The position numbers were made by a program, and so were the translations under genes. Positions 23,107 to 30,831 of a stretch of DNA of 40,416 bases are shown here, piece by piece. This DNA is from JBHIBC01 sp046758905 (GTDB lineage Bacteria; Acidobacteriota; Polarisedimenticolia; Gp22-AA2), in the NCBI GenBank assembly GCA_046758905.1, contig JBHIBC010000022.1, positions 1 to 40,416 of the forward strand, given 5' to 3'. Positions within the stretch are counted from its first letter, which is position 1; the number at the start of each line of letters is the position of its first letter. The notes under the pieces are model-generated. The model was not told the origin of the DNA and did no database searches. It saw only the letters and a list, made by a program, of their open reading frames with translations.

Positions 23107-24663
23107 TTGACCGGTGCCCGGCGCAAGAACAGGGTGATCCTGGTCGAGCCCGACATCAACCCGATCACCCGGCGGTTCGGGCTGCCGATCATCGCCACCT
23201 ACCCGCCCCTCGCCCAGGTCCGCCTCGCGGCCCAGATCGATGGAGGCGGCATCGAGATCGTCGACCTGCGCGTCCCCGGAGAGCGGGCGCGCCTCCTGGA
23301 GGGGATCCGTCGAGACCCGCCGGCCTTGGCGGGGATCTCACTTACGTTCACCTCCAACGGCGACGAGGCGATCGAGGCCGCGGCGATGATCCGCCGCGCC
23401 AGCCCCTCCACCACGATCGTCCTCGGGGGCACCGCTCCCTCGGAGGACCCGCGCTCGTTCTTCGATTCCGCGGCCGATCTCATCTGCTTCAGGGCCGGCG
23501 ACGCCGCCCTCGCGGCGCTGGTCGCCGAGGTGCGCCGCACCGGGCGGACCCCTTCGCGATTCCCCGGTTTCTACCATCGCGAGGGCGGTGCGTGGGCGCT
23601 CGAGCCGGGCCCCCCGCTCCCGCCGATGTCCGCGCTGAGACCCTACGCGTGGCACCTCCTCCCCCGGGGGCACTGGCGCCACTACTTCCAGGGGTTCCGC
23701 CCGACGGGGATCGGGCAGACGAGCGAGGGGTGTCCTTTCGACTGCAGTTTCTGCAGCGTGTGGAAGATGCACGGCCGGAAGGTGGCGGTGGCTAGCCTGG
23801 CCAACGTCCAGCACGATCTGCGCTCCCTGCCCGCCTTCGTGCGCGGGTTCTTCTTCGCCGACGATATCTGGATGCAGGGGAGCGAGAAGCAGATCCGCGA
23901 GCTCCACGACCCGCTGCTGGACTGGATGGCGTCGGAATTCCTGCCGCGCCGTCGCGGCGGCTTCTGGCTCACCGCCGAGACGCGCACCGACCTGTACGTG
24001 CGCGAGGAGGAGCGGTTCAGGGCCTGGATCCGCAGGGGTGGCCTGAAGTGGATCTTCTTCGGCGTGGAGGCGGTGACCGACGATCAGCTCCAGCGTTTCA
24101 GCAAGCGCAACACCGTGGACGTCAACAGCGAGGCGATCCGCCGCGCCGCGGCGGCCGGGGCGTACGTCAGCGCGCAGTTCGTCATTCCGTGCGACGCGGA
24201 GCGTCCCTACTTCGACGAGATCGTCCGCTTCCTGAAGGAGCACCGACGGTGGATCCGAACGGCCAACTTCACCATCGCGACGCCCCTGCCGGGAACCGAC
24301 CTGTATCACCAGGTGCTCCCGACCTCTCCGGAGCTCGCCGATCGCCGCCGCGTGACCCACCCGGCGTTCTCGCTCTTCACCGCGCTGACGCCGATGCGGC
24401 TCGAGGCGCGCGAGTTCTACGACCAGGTCGCGCGCGTCTTCCGGGCCGCTAACCAGATCACGTTCCGCCCCGAGGTCGTCGCGCAGGGCCTGCTCACCGT
24501 GCGGCATTCGCCCTGGTTGATCCCGCGCCTCGCGCGGATCCCCGGTGCCCTGCGCATGCTGACGGACCCGCGGACCTTTCTCAGGACCCACCGGGAGGTG
24601 CAGGGCGACCGGCTGCTGGGCGCGGCGGCGCTGGCGATCGGAACGGTATCGCCTAGTAGGTGA
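23107..24663 (+). CDS. B12-binding-domain radical SAM protein
   Basis: About 518 residues. Residues about 10-150 form a Rossmann-like cobalamin-binding domain (RVILVEPDINP, LAGISLTFTSNGDEAIEAA, TTIVLGGTAPSEDP) without the DxHxxG histidine. The radical SAM core follows with Cys209, Cys213 and Cys216 (GCPFDCSFCSVW). Such enzymes methylate or rearrange unreactive carbons; hopanoid methylases and lipid- or bacteriochlorophyll-modifying enzymes belong here, so a link to the squalene genes is possible but unproven. TTG 23107 is chosen for its GAGGAGGAGG ribosome site; an in-frame GTG at 23017 would add 30 low-complexity residues encoded by an imperfect tandem repeat of about 25 bp. The end overlaps the converging barrel gene by 11 bp. 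Confidence 0.8.
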   Translation: MTGARRKNRVILVEPDINPITRRFGLPIIATYPPLAQVRLAAQIDGGGIEIVDLRVPGERARLLEGIRRDPPALAGISLTFTSNGDEAIEAAAMIRRASPSTTIVLGGTAPSEDPRSFFDSAADLICFRAGDAALAALVAEVRRTGRTPSRFPGFYHREGGAWALEPGPPLPPMSALRPYAWHLLPRGHWRHYFQGFRPTGIGQTSEGCPFDCSFCSVWKMHGRKVAVASLANVQHDLRSLPAFVRGFFFADDIWMQGSEKQIRELHDPLLDWMASEFLPRRRGGFWLTAETRTDLYVREEERFRAWIRRGGLKWIFFGVEAVTDDQLQRFSKRNTVDVNSEAIRRAAAAGAYVSAQFVIPCDAERPYFDEIVRFLKEHRRWIRTANFTIATPLPGTDLYHQVLPTSPELADRRRVTHPAFSLFTALTPMRLEAREFYDQVARVFRAANQITFRPEVVAQGLLTVRHSPWLIPRLARIPGALRMLTDPRTFLRTHREVQGDRLLGAAALAIGTVSPSR

Positions 24664-25447
24664 TGAAGGCGCCGGCGATGATCTCGGCATCCGGCGCGCC
24701 GTCGGTCAGGGGCGCTCCGACCCCGACCCGGAACCCGCCGCGCAGCTTTCTCCCCAGAACCTGCGCCCCCACGGTGAGCCGACCGTCGTCGTCGGTCCCC
24801 TCGATTCTCTCCGTCTCGTAGGTGGCCTCCACGATGAACGTCAGCCTCCGGGTGGCCGGCAGCAGGACGGCGCCGCCGAGCAGCAGGGAATCGTCGGTGG
24901 AGCGTAGCGGCGGCTCCGGATCTCCGTTGAAGCGGACGCCGGCGTTCGCCACCAGGATGACCCCCGGGAGGGTCCCACGGTAGGCGATGAACACCTCCAC
25001 GTCGGTCTCCCCGGTGCCGAGCCCCTGGTCCTCGTCTCCCGTCGCCGCCTTCACGAGCCCACCGAGGGCGAGGCGGTGCGGGCCGATCCCGGGGAATCGG
25101 TACTTCGCGTACAGATCGATGTCGGACAGGCCCGCCCCGTCCGGACCCCCGTCGGATTCGACGTCCAGGAACCCGAAGCGCAGCCCGGCCTCGACGTTCG
25201 TCGCCAGCCGGAAGGCGATCAGCGGCCCTGCGAAGTGGCGCGACCCGTCCGGGAGATTCCCGTAGACGTACTGCGCCTCGACCCACCCGCCCGGGACCAG
25301 CGCCGCGTCCTCGGCGAACCGCTGCAGGAGCCTGCGGGCGTCGGGCCGGGTCGCCGCGTGCCCGGCTCCTGCGCCGCCCTCGCGGCCCAGGGCCGTGGAC
25401 GCCGTGGCGATCGCGACGGCGGCGGCGAGCAGGACGCGGACGAGCAT
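24653..25447 (-). CDS. Outer-membrane beta-barrel protein
   Basis: A 264-residue exported protein with a signal peptide at 1-21 (MLVRVLLAAAVAIATASTAL). The rest shows alternating amphipathic strands and short turns (VEAQYVYGNLP, VEAGLRFGFLDVES, IDLYAKYRFPG, RLALGGLVKAATGDED, VFIAYRGTLPG), typical of a 10-14 strand outer-membrane barrel, ending in an aromatic (AGAFITY) as expected for BamA recognition. It resembles transporter-type or phenol-degradation-type barrels of unknown substrate. ATG 25447 has GGGAGG 7 nt upstream. Confidence 0.75.
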   Translation of the reverse strand: MLVRVLLAAAVAIATASTALGREGGAGAGHAATRPDARRLLQRFAEDAALVPGGWVEAQYVYGNLPDGSRHFAGPLIAFRLATNVEAGLRFGFLDVESDGGPDGAGLSDIDLYAKYRFPGIGPHRLALGGLVKAATGDEDQGLGTGETDVEVFIAYRGTLPGVILVANAGVRFNGDPEPPLRSTDDSLLLGGAVLLPATRRLTFIVEATYETERIEGTDDDGRLTVGAQVLGRKLRGGFRVGVGAPLTDGAPDAEIIAGAFITY

Positions 25448-25476
25448 TGAGAAACCTCCCTCATGAGGATCGGCCG

Positions 25477-25506
25477 CTTCTACCCCAGGTGGCCCGTGTC
25501 TGGCAA
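25477..25506 (-). promoter_or_regulatory. Possible promoter of the outer-membrane barrel gene
   Basis: On the minus strand TTGCCA (25506-25501), 18-nt spacer, TAGAAG (25482-25477). Predicted start near 25470, 23 nt before ATG 25447. The -10 is weak. The rest of the gap up to 25681 shows nothing I can name. Confidence 0.28.
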
Positions 25507-25681
25507 GCCCCGCGCGCCACAGGCGCCCGCTCCTCCCCCCGACGGAGCCCCTACGTCGCGTGTGCCGGGGTCGTGCGGGCGCGCGCTGACATTCTCGTCA
25601 TCGGCACACCGGGACGCCAAGATCCTGTCGGTTGCGCGAGCCCCTCCATCGGCGTAACTGATAGCCATACCGTCCGCACTC

Positions 25682-26929
25682 ATGTGCATCGAGCGCTCCG
25701 GCACCGCAGGCAGGCCCGAGATCTGGGCCGTGGGCGGCGGCAAAGGGGGGACCGGCAAGTCCCTCGTCGCTGCGAACCTGGGGATCCACCTCGCGCAGAT
25801 GGGTCGCCGAGTCGTCCTGGTCGACGGCGACCTCGGCGCCGCCAACCTTCACACCCTCCTCGGCCTCGCCGGGCCGCCGGTCGGGCTCGGCGATTTCATC
25901 GACAGGCGGGTCCCGGCCCTCGACGACGCCGCCGTCCCGACCGGGATGCCGCGCCTGCGTCTCATCAGCGGGGCAGGGAACCGGCCCGAGACCGAGAGCC
26001 TGAAGCACTTCCAGAAGCTCCGCCTCCTGAGATTCCTCGTCGAGCTGCGGGCCGACGTCGTGGTGGTCGATCTGGGAGCCGGCACGTCCCTGAACGTCCT
26101 CGATCTCTTCTGCGTGGCCGACCAGGGCGTTCTCGTCATCCTGCCCGAGCCGACCTCGATCGAGAACTGCTACCGGTTCATCAAGGCCGCTTTTCGACGC
26201 CGGCTGCTCCGTCTGGCCCGGCTGCTGGGCTACGGCCCGGCGGTCGGGGAGGTCTTGAGCGGAAGGGCCCGTGGCGTGTGGGATCCCCCGCCCCGCGTGC
26301 CCGAGAGACCGCGCGAGATCCTGGAGGCGATCGCCGGTCTCGGTCCGCCGGCCGCCGAGGCGCTCCGCGCCCACATGGACGCCTTCCTTCCCTGCCTGAT
26401 CGTCAATCAGGCGCGTGGCCACGCCGACGTGTCGCTGGGGGAATCGATGCGCGTCGCCTGCGACCGGTTTCTCGGGCTGACCCTCCGGCTCGCCGGCGTG
26501 GTGCCCTACGACCCGGTGCTGGTGAGGACCGTCAAGTCGCGGCGCGCCCTGCTGGCCGAGTATCCGAGATCGAGGATCGCCGAGGCGTTCCGGGCCGCCG
26601 CGGAGGAGATCGCCTCGGCGCGCCCCGCCCCCCCGGCGCCCCCGCCGCCTCGCGCGCCGGACGGGATCCGTTCCCACCGGCGCAGCCCGTACGAGATCCT
26701 GGAGATCGCCCCCGGGTCGAGCCACCAACGCGTTCTCGCCGCGTACATGCGCCTGCGCTCGGCCCTGCGCTCCGACTCCGCCGCCCTTCTCCCCCTCGAC
26801 TGCGAGCGGGAGCGCCGCGCCGCCCTCGCCGAGGTGGAGCAGGCCTTTCGGAGCCTCTCGAACAGCAGCGTGCTCAACCGCCCGCGTGCCCCGTCGGCCC
26901 GCTTGTGGCCCCCGATCCCGATCGGCTAA
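25682..26929 (+). CDS. FlhG/MinD-like ATPase with a degenerate J-like C-terminal domain
   Basis: A 415-residue SIMIBI P-loop ATPase. The deviant Walker A with signature lysine is GGGKGGTGKSLVAANLG (about 18-34), Walker A' is VVLVDGDLGAANLHTLLG, and Walker B is VVVVDLGAGTS. FlhG/MinD-type proteins dimerise on ATP and position membrane or polar machines. Residues 325-400 (SPYEILEIAPGSSHQRVLAA, then AALAEVEQAFRSLS) resemble a J domain in outline but lack the HPD motif. No flagellar genes are in the window, so the client is unknown. No Shine-Dalgarno is visible at ATG 25682. It is followed 64 nt later by an exported M24-fold protein. Confidence 0.8.
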   Translation: MCIERSGTAGRPEIWAVGGGKGGTGKSLVAANLGIHLAQMGRRVVLVDGDLGAANLHTLLGLAGPPVGLGDFIDRRVPALDDAAVPTGMPRLRLISGAGNRPETESLKHFQKLRLLRFLVELRADVVVVDLGAGTSLNVLDLFCVADQGVLVILPEPTSIENCYRFIKAAFRRRLLRLARLLGYGPAVGEVLSGRARGVWDPPPRVPERPREILEAIAGLGPPAAEALRAHMDAFLPCLIVNQARGHADVSLGESMRVACDRFLGLTLRLAGVVPYDPVLVRTVKSRRALLAEYPRSRIAEAFRAAAEEIASARPAPPAPPPPRAPDGIRSHRRSPYEILEIAPGSSHQRVLAAYMRLRSALRSDSAALLPLDCERERRAALAEVEQAFRSLSNSSVLNRPRAPSARLWPPIPIG

Positions 26930-26993
26930 CATCCAGCGCTTCCGGGATCACGGACACCAACATCGCCCCCGGCGCGGGGCATGGAGGCAGGGC

Positions 26994-28412
26994 ATGGGCA
27001 GGAGCCGGCGCAATTTCCTTCTGGGATCGATGGCCGCCGCTGCGACGGCGTTTCTCTCTCCCTCGGGCGCGCGGGGCGAGGCGCCCGGAACGACGGACGG
27101 CGCCGAACCGGTGTCCGCTGGGGCGGCCGGATCATCGACCACCCTCCTCGAGCGCCGTCCCGACCACCCGAAGCCGGCCGACTTCGACCGTCTCGACCAG
27201 GCCTGGCACCGCAGGGCGGTGCGGCGACTGCAGGACCGACTTCGGGAGGAGGGTATCGACGGGGCCCTTCTCGCCGACCGCTGGAACATCATCTATTTCA
27301 GCGGACTGTGGTTCACCTCAACGGAGAGGCCCTTCTTCCTGTTCGTCCCCGCGTCCGGCGACCCGACCTGGTTCCACCCCAGCCTCGATCGCGACCTAGT
27401 CCGCAGCTGGTGGATCCGGGATGCCGAGGTCTACTTCGACTTCAAGCACGGCCGCGGCGCCTTCCCGGACCGGGGCAGAGTGCAGATGGGCGAGACGGTC
27501 GACCTGCAGCGCTGGGTCCTCAAGGGCCTGCGCAGTCGCGGGCGGGGGCGGGGGACGATCGGGGTCGATTTCCCGATCACGGCCGAGACGACGGCGGCGT
27601 TCCAGGACGTTCTTCCCGAGACCCGCCTGAAGGCGATCGTCAGGCTCTGCGAGCGGATGCGGATGGTCAAGTCCGCCGAGGAGATCGCCCTGACGCAGCG
27701 CGCCATGAACGCGTTCAGCCGCATCCACGCGTTCGCGCGGGACTATATCCTCGAGCGCGGTACCGACGCCACCGACTTCGAGGTGGCGACGGCCACGCGG
27801 CGGTACGGCGTCGACCTGATCATGCGCGACGTCGAGCGCGACGGCCGGCCGCACACCGCGGTCGGGATCGAGGTGCGGATCGGCGTGCGGACCGGTCCGG
27901 GAACGGCCTACCCGCATCCGAACCAGTTCCACCACAACCGCATCAGGAAGGGGGACGCGCTCCAGGTGGCGGGGATCGTGACCATCGGCGGGTACGGGGG
28001 CGAGCTCTACCGCGCCTACCAGATCGCCCCCTGGGACGCGACGCGCGAGAAGGTCTGGGAGGTGCACACCGAATGCTGCCGCATCCAGGCGGAGGCCTCG
28101 GCGGCCGGGGTGACCTGCTCCTACGTCGCCAAGAGAGTGCACGATTATCAGGTGAAGCACGGGATGCAGGACTACATCTACCACCGGCCGGCCCACGGCC
28201 AGGGATCGGAGGGCCACCAGCCGCCCTACATCTCCCTCGGCGACCATACCATGCTGGAGGAGGGGATGACCTTCAGCAACGAGCCGGGACTGTACGCCCC
28301 GGACCTCGGCTTCGGGTACAACCACTCGGACGTGGTGCTGGTCACAGCCGAGCGCGGCGTGCAGCTCGGCAGCGTCCCGGCCACCCGGGACTGGTGCTTC
28401 CTGAGGCTCTGA
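26994..28412 (+). CDS. Tat-exported M24-fold protein with altered metal ligands
   Basis: A 472-residue protein. The N-terminus is a twin-arginine signal (RSRRNFLLGSMAAAATAFL), so it is exported folded. GGAGG lies 6 nt before ATG 26994. A creatinase-like N-domain (about 65-240) precedes a pita-bread domain. In the peptidase family the metal ligands are Asp, Asp, His, Glu, Glu; here the equivalents are Ala326 (LQVAGIV), Glu337 (GGELYRAY), His401 (PAHGQGSEGH), Glu430 (SNEPGLY) and Ser445 (YNHSDVVLV). Three of five are changed, so classical two-metal peptidase chemistry is unlikely; a metal-independent creatinase-like hydrolase or a non-catalytic relative is more likely. The alignment is by eye. 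Confidence 0.8.
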   Translation: MGRSRRNFLLGSMAAAATAFLSPSGARGEAPGTTDGAEPVSAGAAGSSTTLLERRPDHPKPADFDRLDQAWHRRAVRRLQDRLREEGIDGALLADRWNIIYFSGLWFTSTERPFFLFVPASGDPTWFHPSLDRDLVRSWWIRDAEVYFDFKHGRGAFPDRGRVQMGETVDLQRWVLKGLRSRGRGRGTIGVDFPITAETTAAFQDVLPETRLKAIVRLCERMRMVKSAEEIALTQRAMNAFSRIHAFARDYILERGTDATDFEVATATRRYGVDLIMRDVERDGRPHTAVGIEVRIGVRTGPGTAYPHPNQFHHNRIRKGDALQVAGIVTIGGYGGELYRAYQIAPWDATREKVWEVHTECCRIQAEASAAGVTCSYVAKRVHDYQVKHGMQDYIYHRPAHGQGSEGHQPPYISLGDHTMLEEGMTFSNEPGLYAPDLGFGYNHSDVVLVTAERGVQLGSVPATRDWCFLRL

Positions 28413-28491
28413 CACTAGATTGAGCGGGGAGCGCCCCGCCCGAATACGGAATCGTACCGGGCGGCGCCGGTCCGGGGGGCGACCCTCGCCG

Positions 28492-29406
28492 ATGTCCCGA
28501 CACCAGGCGGACAAGACCGTGGCCCTGCAGCGGCCCAAGCTCGACAGCGGGCGCCTGCGCAAGGCCCACGCTTCGCTCGTCGTCCTCGAGGGAGCGGAGA
28601 TCGGTCGCGACTTCCGCCTCCGACGCGCGTCCATGCTGATCGGTCGCGGGCTGGAGAGCGACATCCGCGTCCTGGACGACCTCGCGTCGCGCGAGCATGC
28701 GCGGGTCGAGTGTGTCTGGGATCCCCGCACCCGGACGCAGCAGTTCCGCCTGATCGACCTCGACAGCACCAATCACACCTACCTCAACTCGAGGAGGATC
28801 GAGCGCGCCGAGCTGCGGGACGGCGACAAGATCCAGATCGGGGAGACCGTGCTGAAGTTCGTCCTGCTGGACGACGTGGACGCCAGGTTCCACGAGGAGG
28901 TGCGCAACCGGATCTCGTACGATCGGCTCACCGGCCTGCTCACGCGTGAGTCCCTGTTCCTCGCGCTGGGCACGGAGCTCAAGCGATGCCAGCGCTACGG
29001 GCTGCCGCTCGCCGTGCTGATGATGGACCTGGACCGCTTCAAGACCGTGAACGACACCCACGGCCATCTGATGGGGAGCCACGTCCTGGCCGAGGTGGGC
29101 CGCCTGATCCGGGAATCGCTGCGCGGGGCCGACGTGGCGGGACGGTACGGCGGCGAGGAGTTCATCGCCTACCTGGCGGAGACCGGCCCCGAGGCACTCA
29201 AGGCCGCCGAGCGGGTCCGCCGGGCGATCGCCTCTCATCCGTTCAGTCTGGACGGCCGGACGATCGGCGTGACCATCAGCATCGGCATCGCCCGGTTCCC
29301 CGACCACGGAGGCGATCTCAGGAGCCTCGTGGCGCGGGCCGACCGCGCGCTCTACGAGGCCAAGGAGTCAGGGCGGGATCGGGTCTGCCTGGCGGCGGGA
29401 GGCTGA
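28492..29406 (+). CDS. FHA-domain diguanylate cyclase (FHA-GGDEF)
   Basis: A 304-residue cytosolic signalling enzyme. Residues about 28-125 form a forkhead-associated phosphothreonine-binding domain (LIGRGLESDI, SREHARVE, DSTNHTYLNSRRI). Residues about 140-300 form a GGDEF domain with an intact active site GGEEF (220-224) and an inhibitory I-site RGAD (211-214) five residues upstream, so it should make cyclic di-GMP and be feedback-inhibited. Phosphorylation-dependent binding by FHA would localise or activate it; no Ser/Thr kinase is in the window. ATG 28492 is chosen; an in-frame TTG at 28420 lies upstream of or at the predicted transcription start (-10 candidate TAGATT at 28416). Confidence 0.88.
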   Translation: MSRHQADKTVALQRPKLDSGRLRKAHASLVVLEGAEIGRDFRLRRASMLIGRGLESDIRVLDDLASREHARVECVWDPRTRTQQFRLIDLDSTNHTYLNSRRIERAELRDGDKIQIGETVLKFVLLDDVDARFHEEVRNRISYDRLTGLLTRESLFLALGTELKRCQRYGLPLAVLMMDLDRFKTVNDTHGHLMGSHVLAEVGRLIRESLRGADVAGRYGGEEFIAYLAETGPEALKAAERVRRAIASHPFSLDGRTIGVTISIGIARFPDHGGDLRSLVARADRALYEAKESGRDRVCLAAGG

Positions 29407-29443
29407 TCGGGGCAGGAGGGAGGGGGCCGCGGCGGGACCGGGG

Positions 29444-30706
29444 TCAGGCGTCGTCCCCGGTGGGGGAACGCGGGGTGGCCCGCGCCAGGGCCTGCAGGGT
29501 CCGTTCCTCCAGGAGCCGATCGCTCTTCTTGGCGGCCTCGAGGATCCGGCTCACCGTCTCCTCGCGCGGCTCTATCCCGTGCTGCTCCAGCCAGAAGACG
29601 ATGTTGGAGCGGCCCGACATCGGGCCGACGCGGATCCGCTGCGAGAAGCCGAAGTCGGATGCGGGGACGCCCGAGTAGACCCGATCGGCCAGCCAGACGT
29701 CCTCCTTCCTGAGCGCCTTGATGACGGCCGCGGCGTGGACGCCGGTGCCGGTCTCGAAGGCGTCGCTGCCGACCACCGGGTAGTTGTGAGGGATCGGGAC
29801 CCGGCACCCCTCGGAGATCAGCCGGCAGTACTCCCCGAGGCGGGTCAGATCGCGATCGATCCATCCGAGCAGCTTCAGGTTGACCAGCAGCAGGTCCATC
29901 GGCGTGTTGCCCGTCCGCTCGCCGATCCCGAGGCCGCACCCATGCACCCGATCGGCCCCGGCGGCGATCGCCGCTATCGTGTTCGGGATCGCGAGCCCGC
30001 GGTCGCGATGGCCGTGCCAATCGACGCCGACCCGCTCTCCGCTCGCGTCGACGACCGACCTGACGAACCGGATCAGCTCGGTGACCCCGTGCGGGGTCGC
30101 GTGGCCGACGGTATCGGTGACGCAGATGCGCTTCGCCCCGCAGGAGATCGCGACGGTGTACAGACGCCGGATCGTCTCCGGGTCGGCCCGCGCCGTGTCC
30201 TCCGTGACGTACATCACCGGCAGCCCCTCCCTGACCGCGAAACGGACGGCCTGCTCGGTGTGACGCAGGAGGGTGTCGATCGTCCACCCCTCGGTGTACT
30301 GCCGGATCGACGACGAGCCGATGAACAGGCAGGTCTCGATCGGGATGCCGACCGACGAGGAGATCCGGGCGATCGGCTCGATGTCGGGGATCACGGTGCG
30401 CGCCGCGCAGTTCGGGCGGATCGCCAGCTTGCCGTCGACGATCTCACGGCACAGGGCGACGACGTCGGCGACCGCCCGGGGGCCGGCCCCCGGCAGGCCG
30501 ACATCGGCCGTCTCGATCCCGAGGGCATCCATCGCCCTGAGGATCTTCTTCTTCATCATCACCGGCGGATCCACGACGCTCGGACCCTGGAGGCCGTCGC
30601 GCAGCGTCTCGTCATCGAGGGTGACGGTGCAGCCGGGCATCGGCGGCGTCCCGACGCGGTTCCAGTCGTAGATGAGGTCGGCCGGCCGCTTTTCGTTGCG
30701 GGACAT
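29444..30706 (-). CDS. DRE-TIM metallolyase (2-isopropylmalate / homocitrate synthase family)
   Basis: A 420-residue TIM-barrel enzyme that condenses acetyl-CoA or a related donor with a 2-oxoacid. Motifs: metal/substrate LDDETLRDGLQGPS, HxH metal ligands in VDWHGHRDRG, and GCGLGIGERTGNTPMD. It is shorter than classical LeuA (about 510 residues), lacking a full C-terminal regulatory domain. The exact product (isopropylmalate, citramalate, homocitrate, citrate) cannot be decided by eye, and no leucine or lysine genes are adjacent. ATG 30706 lies at the predicted transcription start; an in-frame ATG at 30718 lies inside the -10 and is unlikely. Confidence 0.85.
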   Translation of the reverse strand: MSRNEKRPADLIYDWNRVGTPPMPGCTVTLDDETLRDGLQGPSVVDPPVMMKKKILRAMDALGIETADVGLPGAGPRAVADVVALCREIVDGKLAIRPNCAARTVIPDIEPIARISSSVGIPIETCLFIGSSSIRQYTEGWTIDTLLRHTEQAVRFAVREGLPVMYVTEDTARADPETIRRLYTVAISCGAKRICVTDTVGHATPHGVTELIRFVRSVVDASGERVGVDWHGHRDRGLAIPNTIAAIAAGADRVHGCGLGIGERTGNTPMDLLLVNLKLLGWIDRDLTRLGEYCRLISEGCRVPIPHNYPVVGSDAFETGTGVHAAAVIKALRKEDVWLADRVYSGVPASDFGFSQRIRVGPMSGRSNIVFWLEQHGIEPREETVSRILEAAKKSDRLLEERTLQALARATPRSPTGDDA

Positions 30707-30713
30707 GAAACGA

Positions 30714-30743
30714 ATCATAGGGGGGCGCCTCCGCAGGTGTCAA
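30714..30743 (-). promoter_or_regulatory. Strong promoter giving a leaderless DRE-TIM enzyme mRNA
   Basis: On the minus strand TTGACA (30743-30738, perfect), 18-nt spacer, TATGAT (30719-30714, five of six). Predicted start 30707, one base before ATG 30706. The upstream ATG 30718 is part of the -10 itself. This is the best-matched promoter in the window. Confidence 0.6.
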
Positions 30744-30777
30744 CCGTGCCGATCGCCCCGGCCGCACAAGATCGAAA

Positions 30778-30806
30778 TTGCGGCGGTCCCTTGCGGGACC
30801 TAGGGT
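30778..30806 (+). promoter_or_regulatory. Promoter of the barrel protein gene at 30832
   Basis: TTGCGG (30778-30783), 17-nt spacer, TAGGGT (30801-30806). Predicted start near 30813, 19 nt before ATG 30832, with AGGAGGG in that leader. The opposing DRE-TIM promoter is only about 35 bp away. Confidence 0.4.
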
Positions 30807-30831
30807 GTTTCTGACCCGAGAGGAGGGCTTT

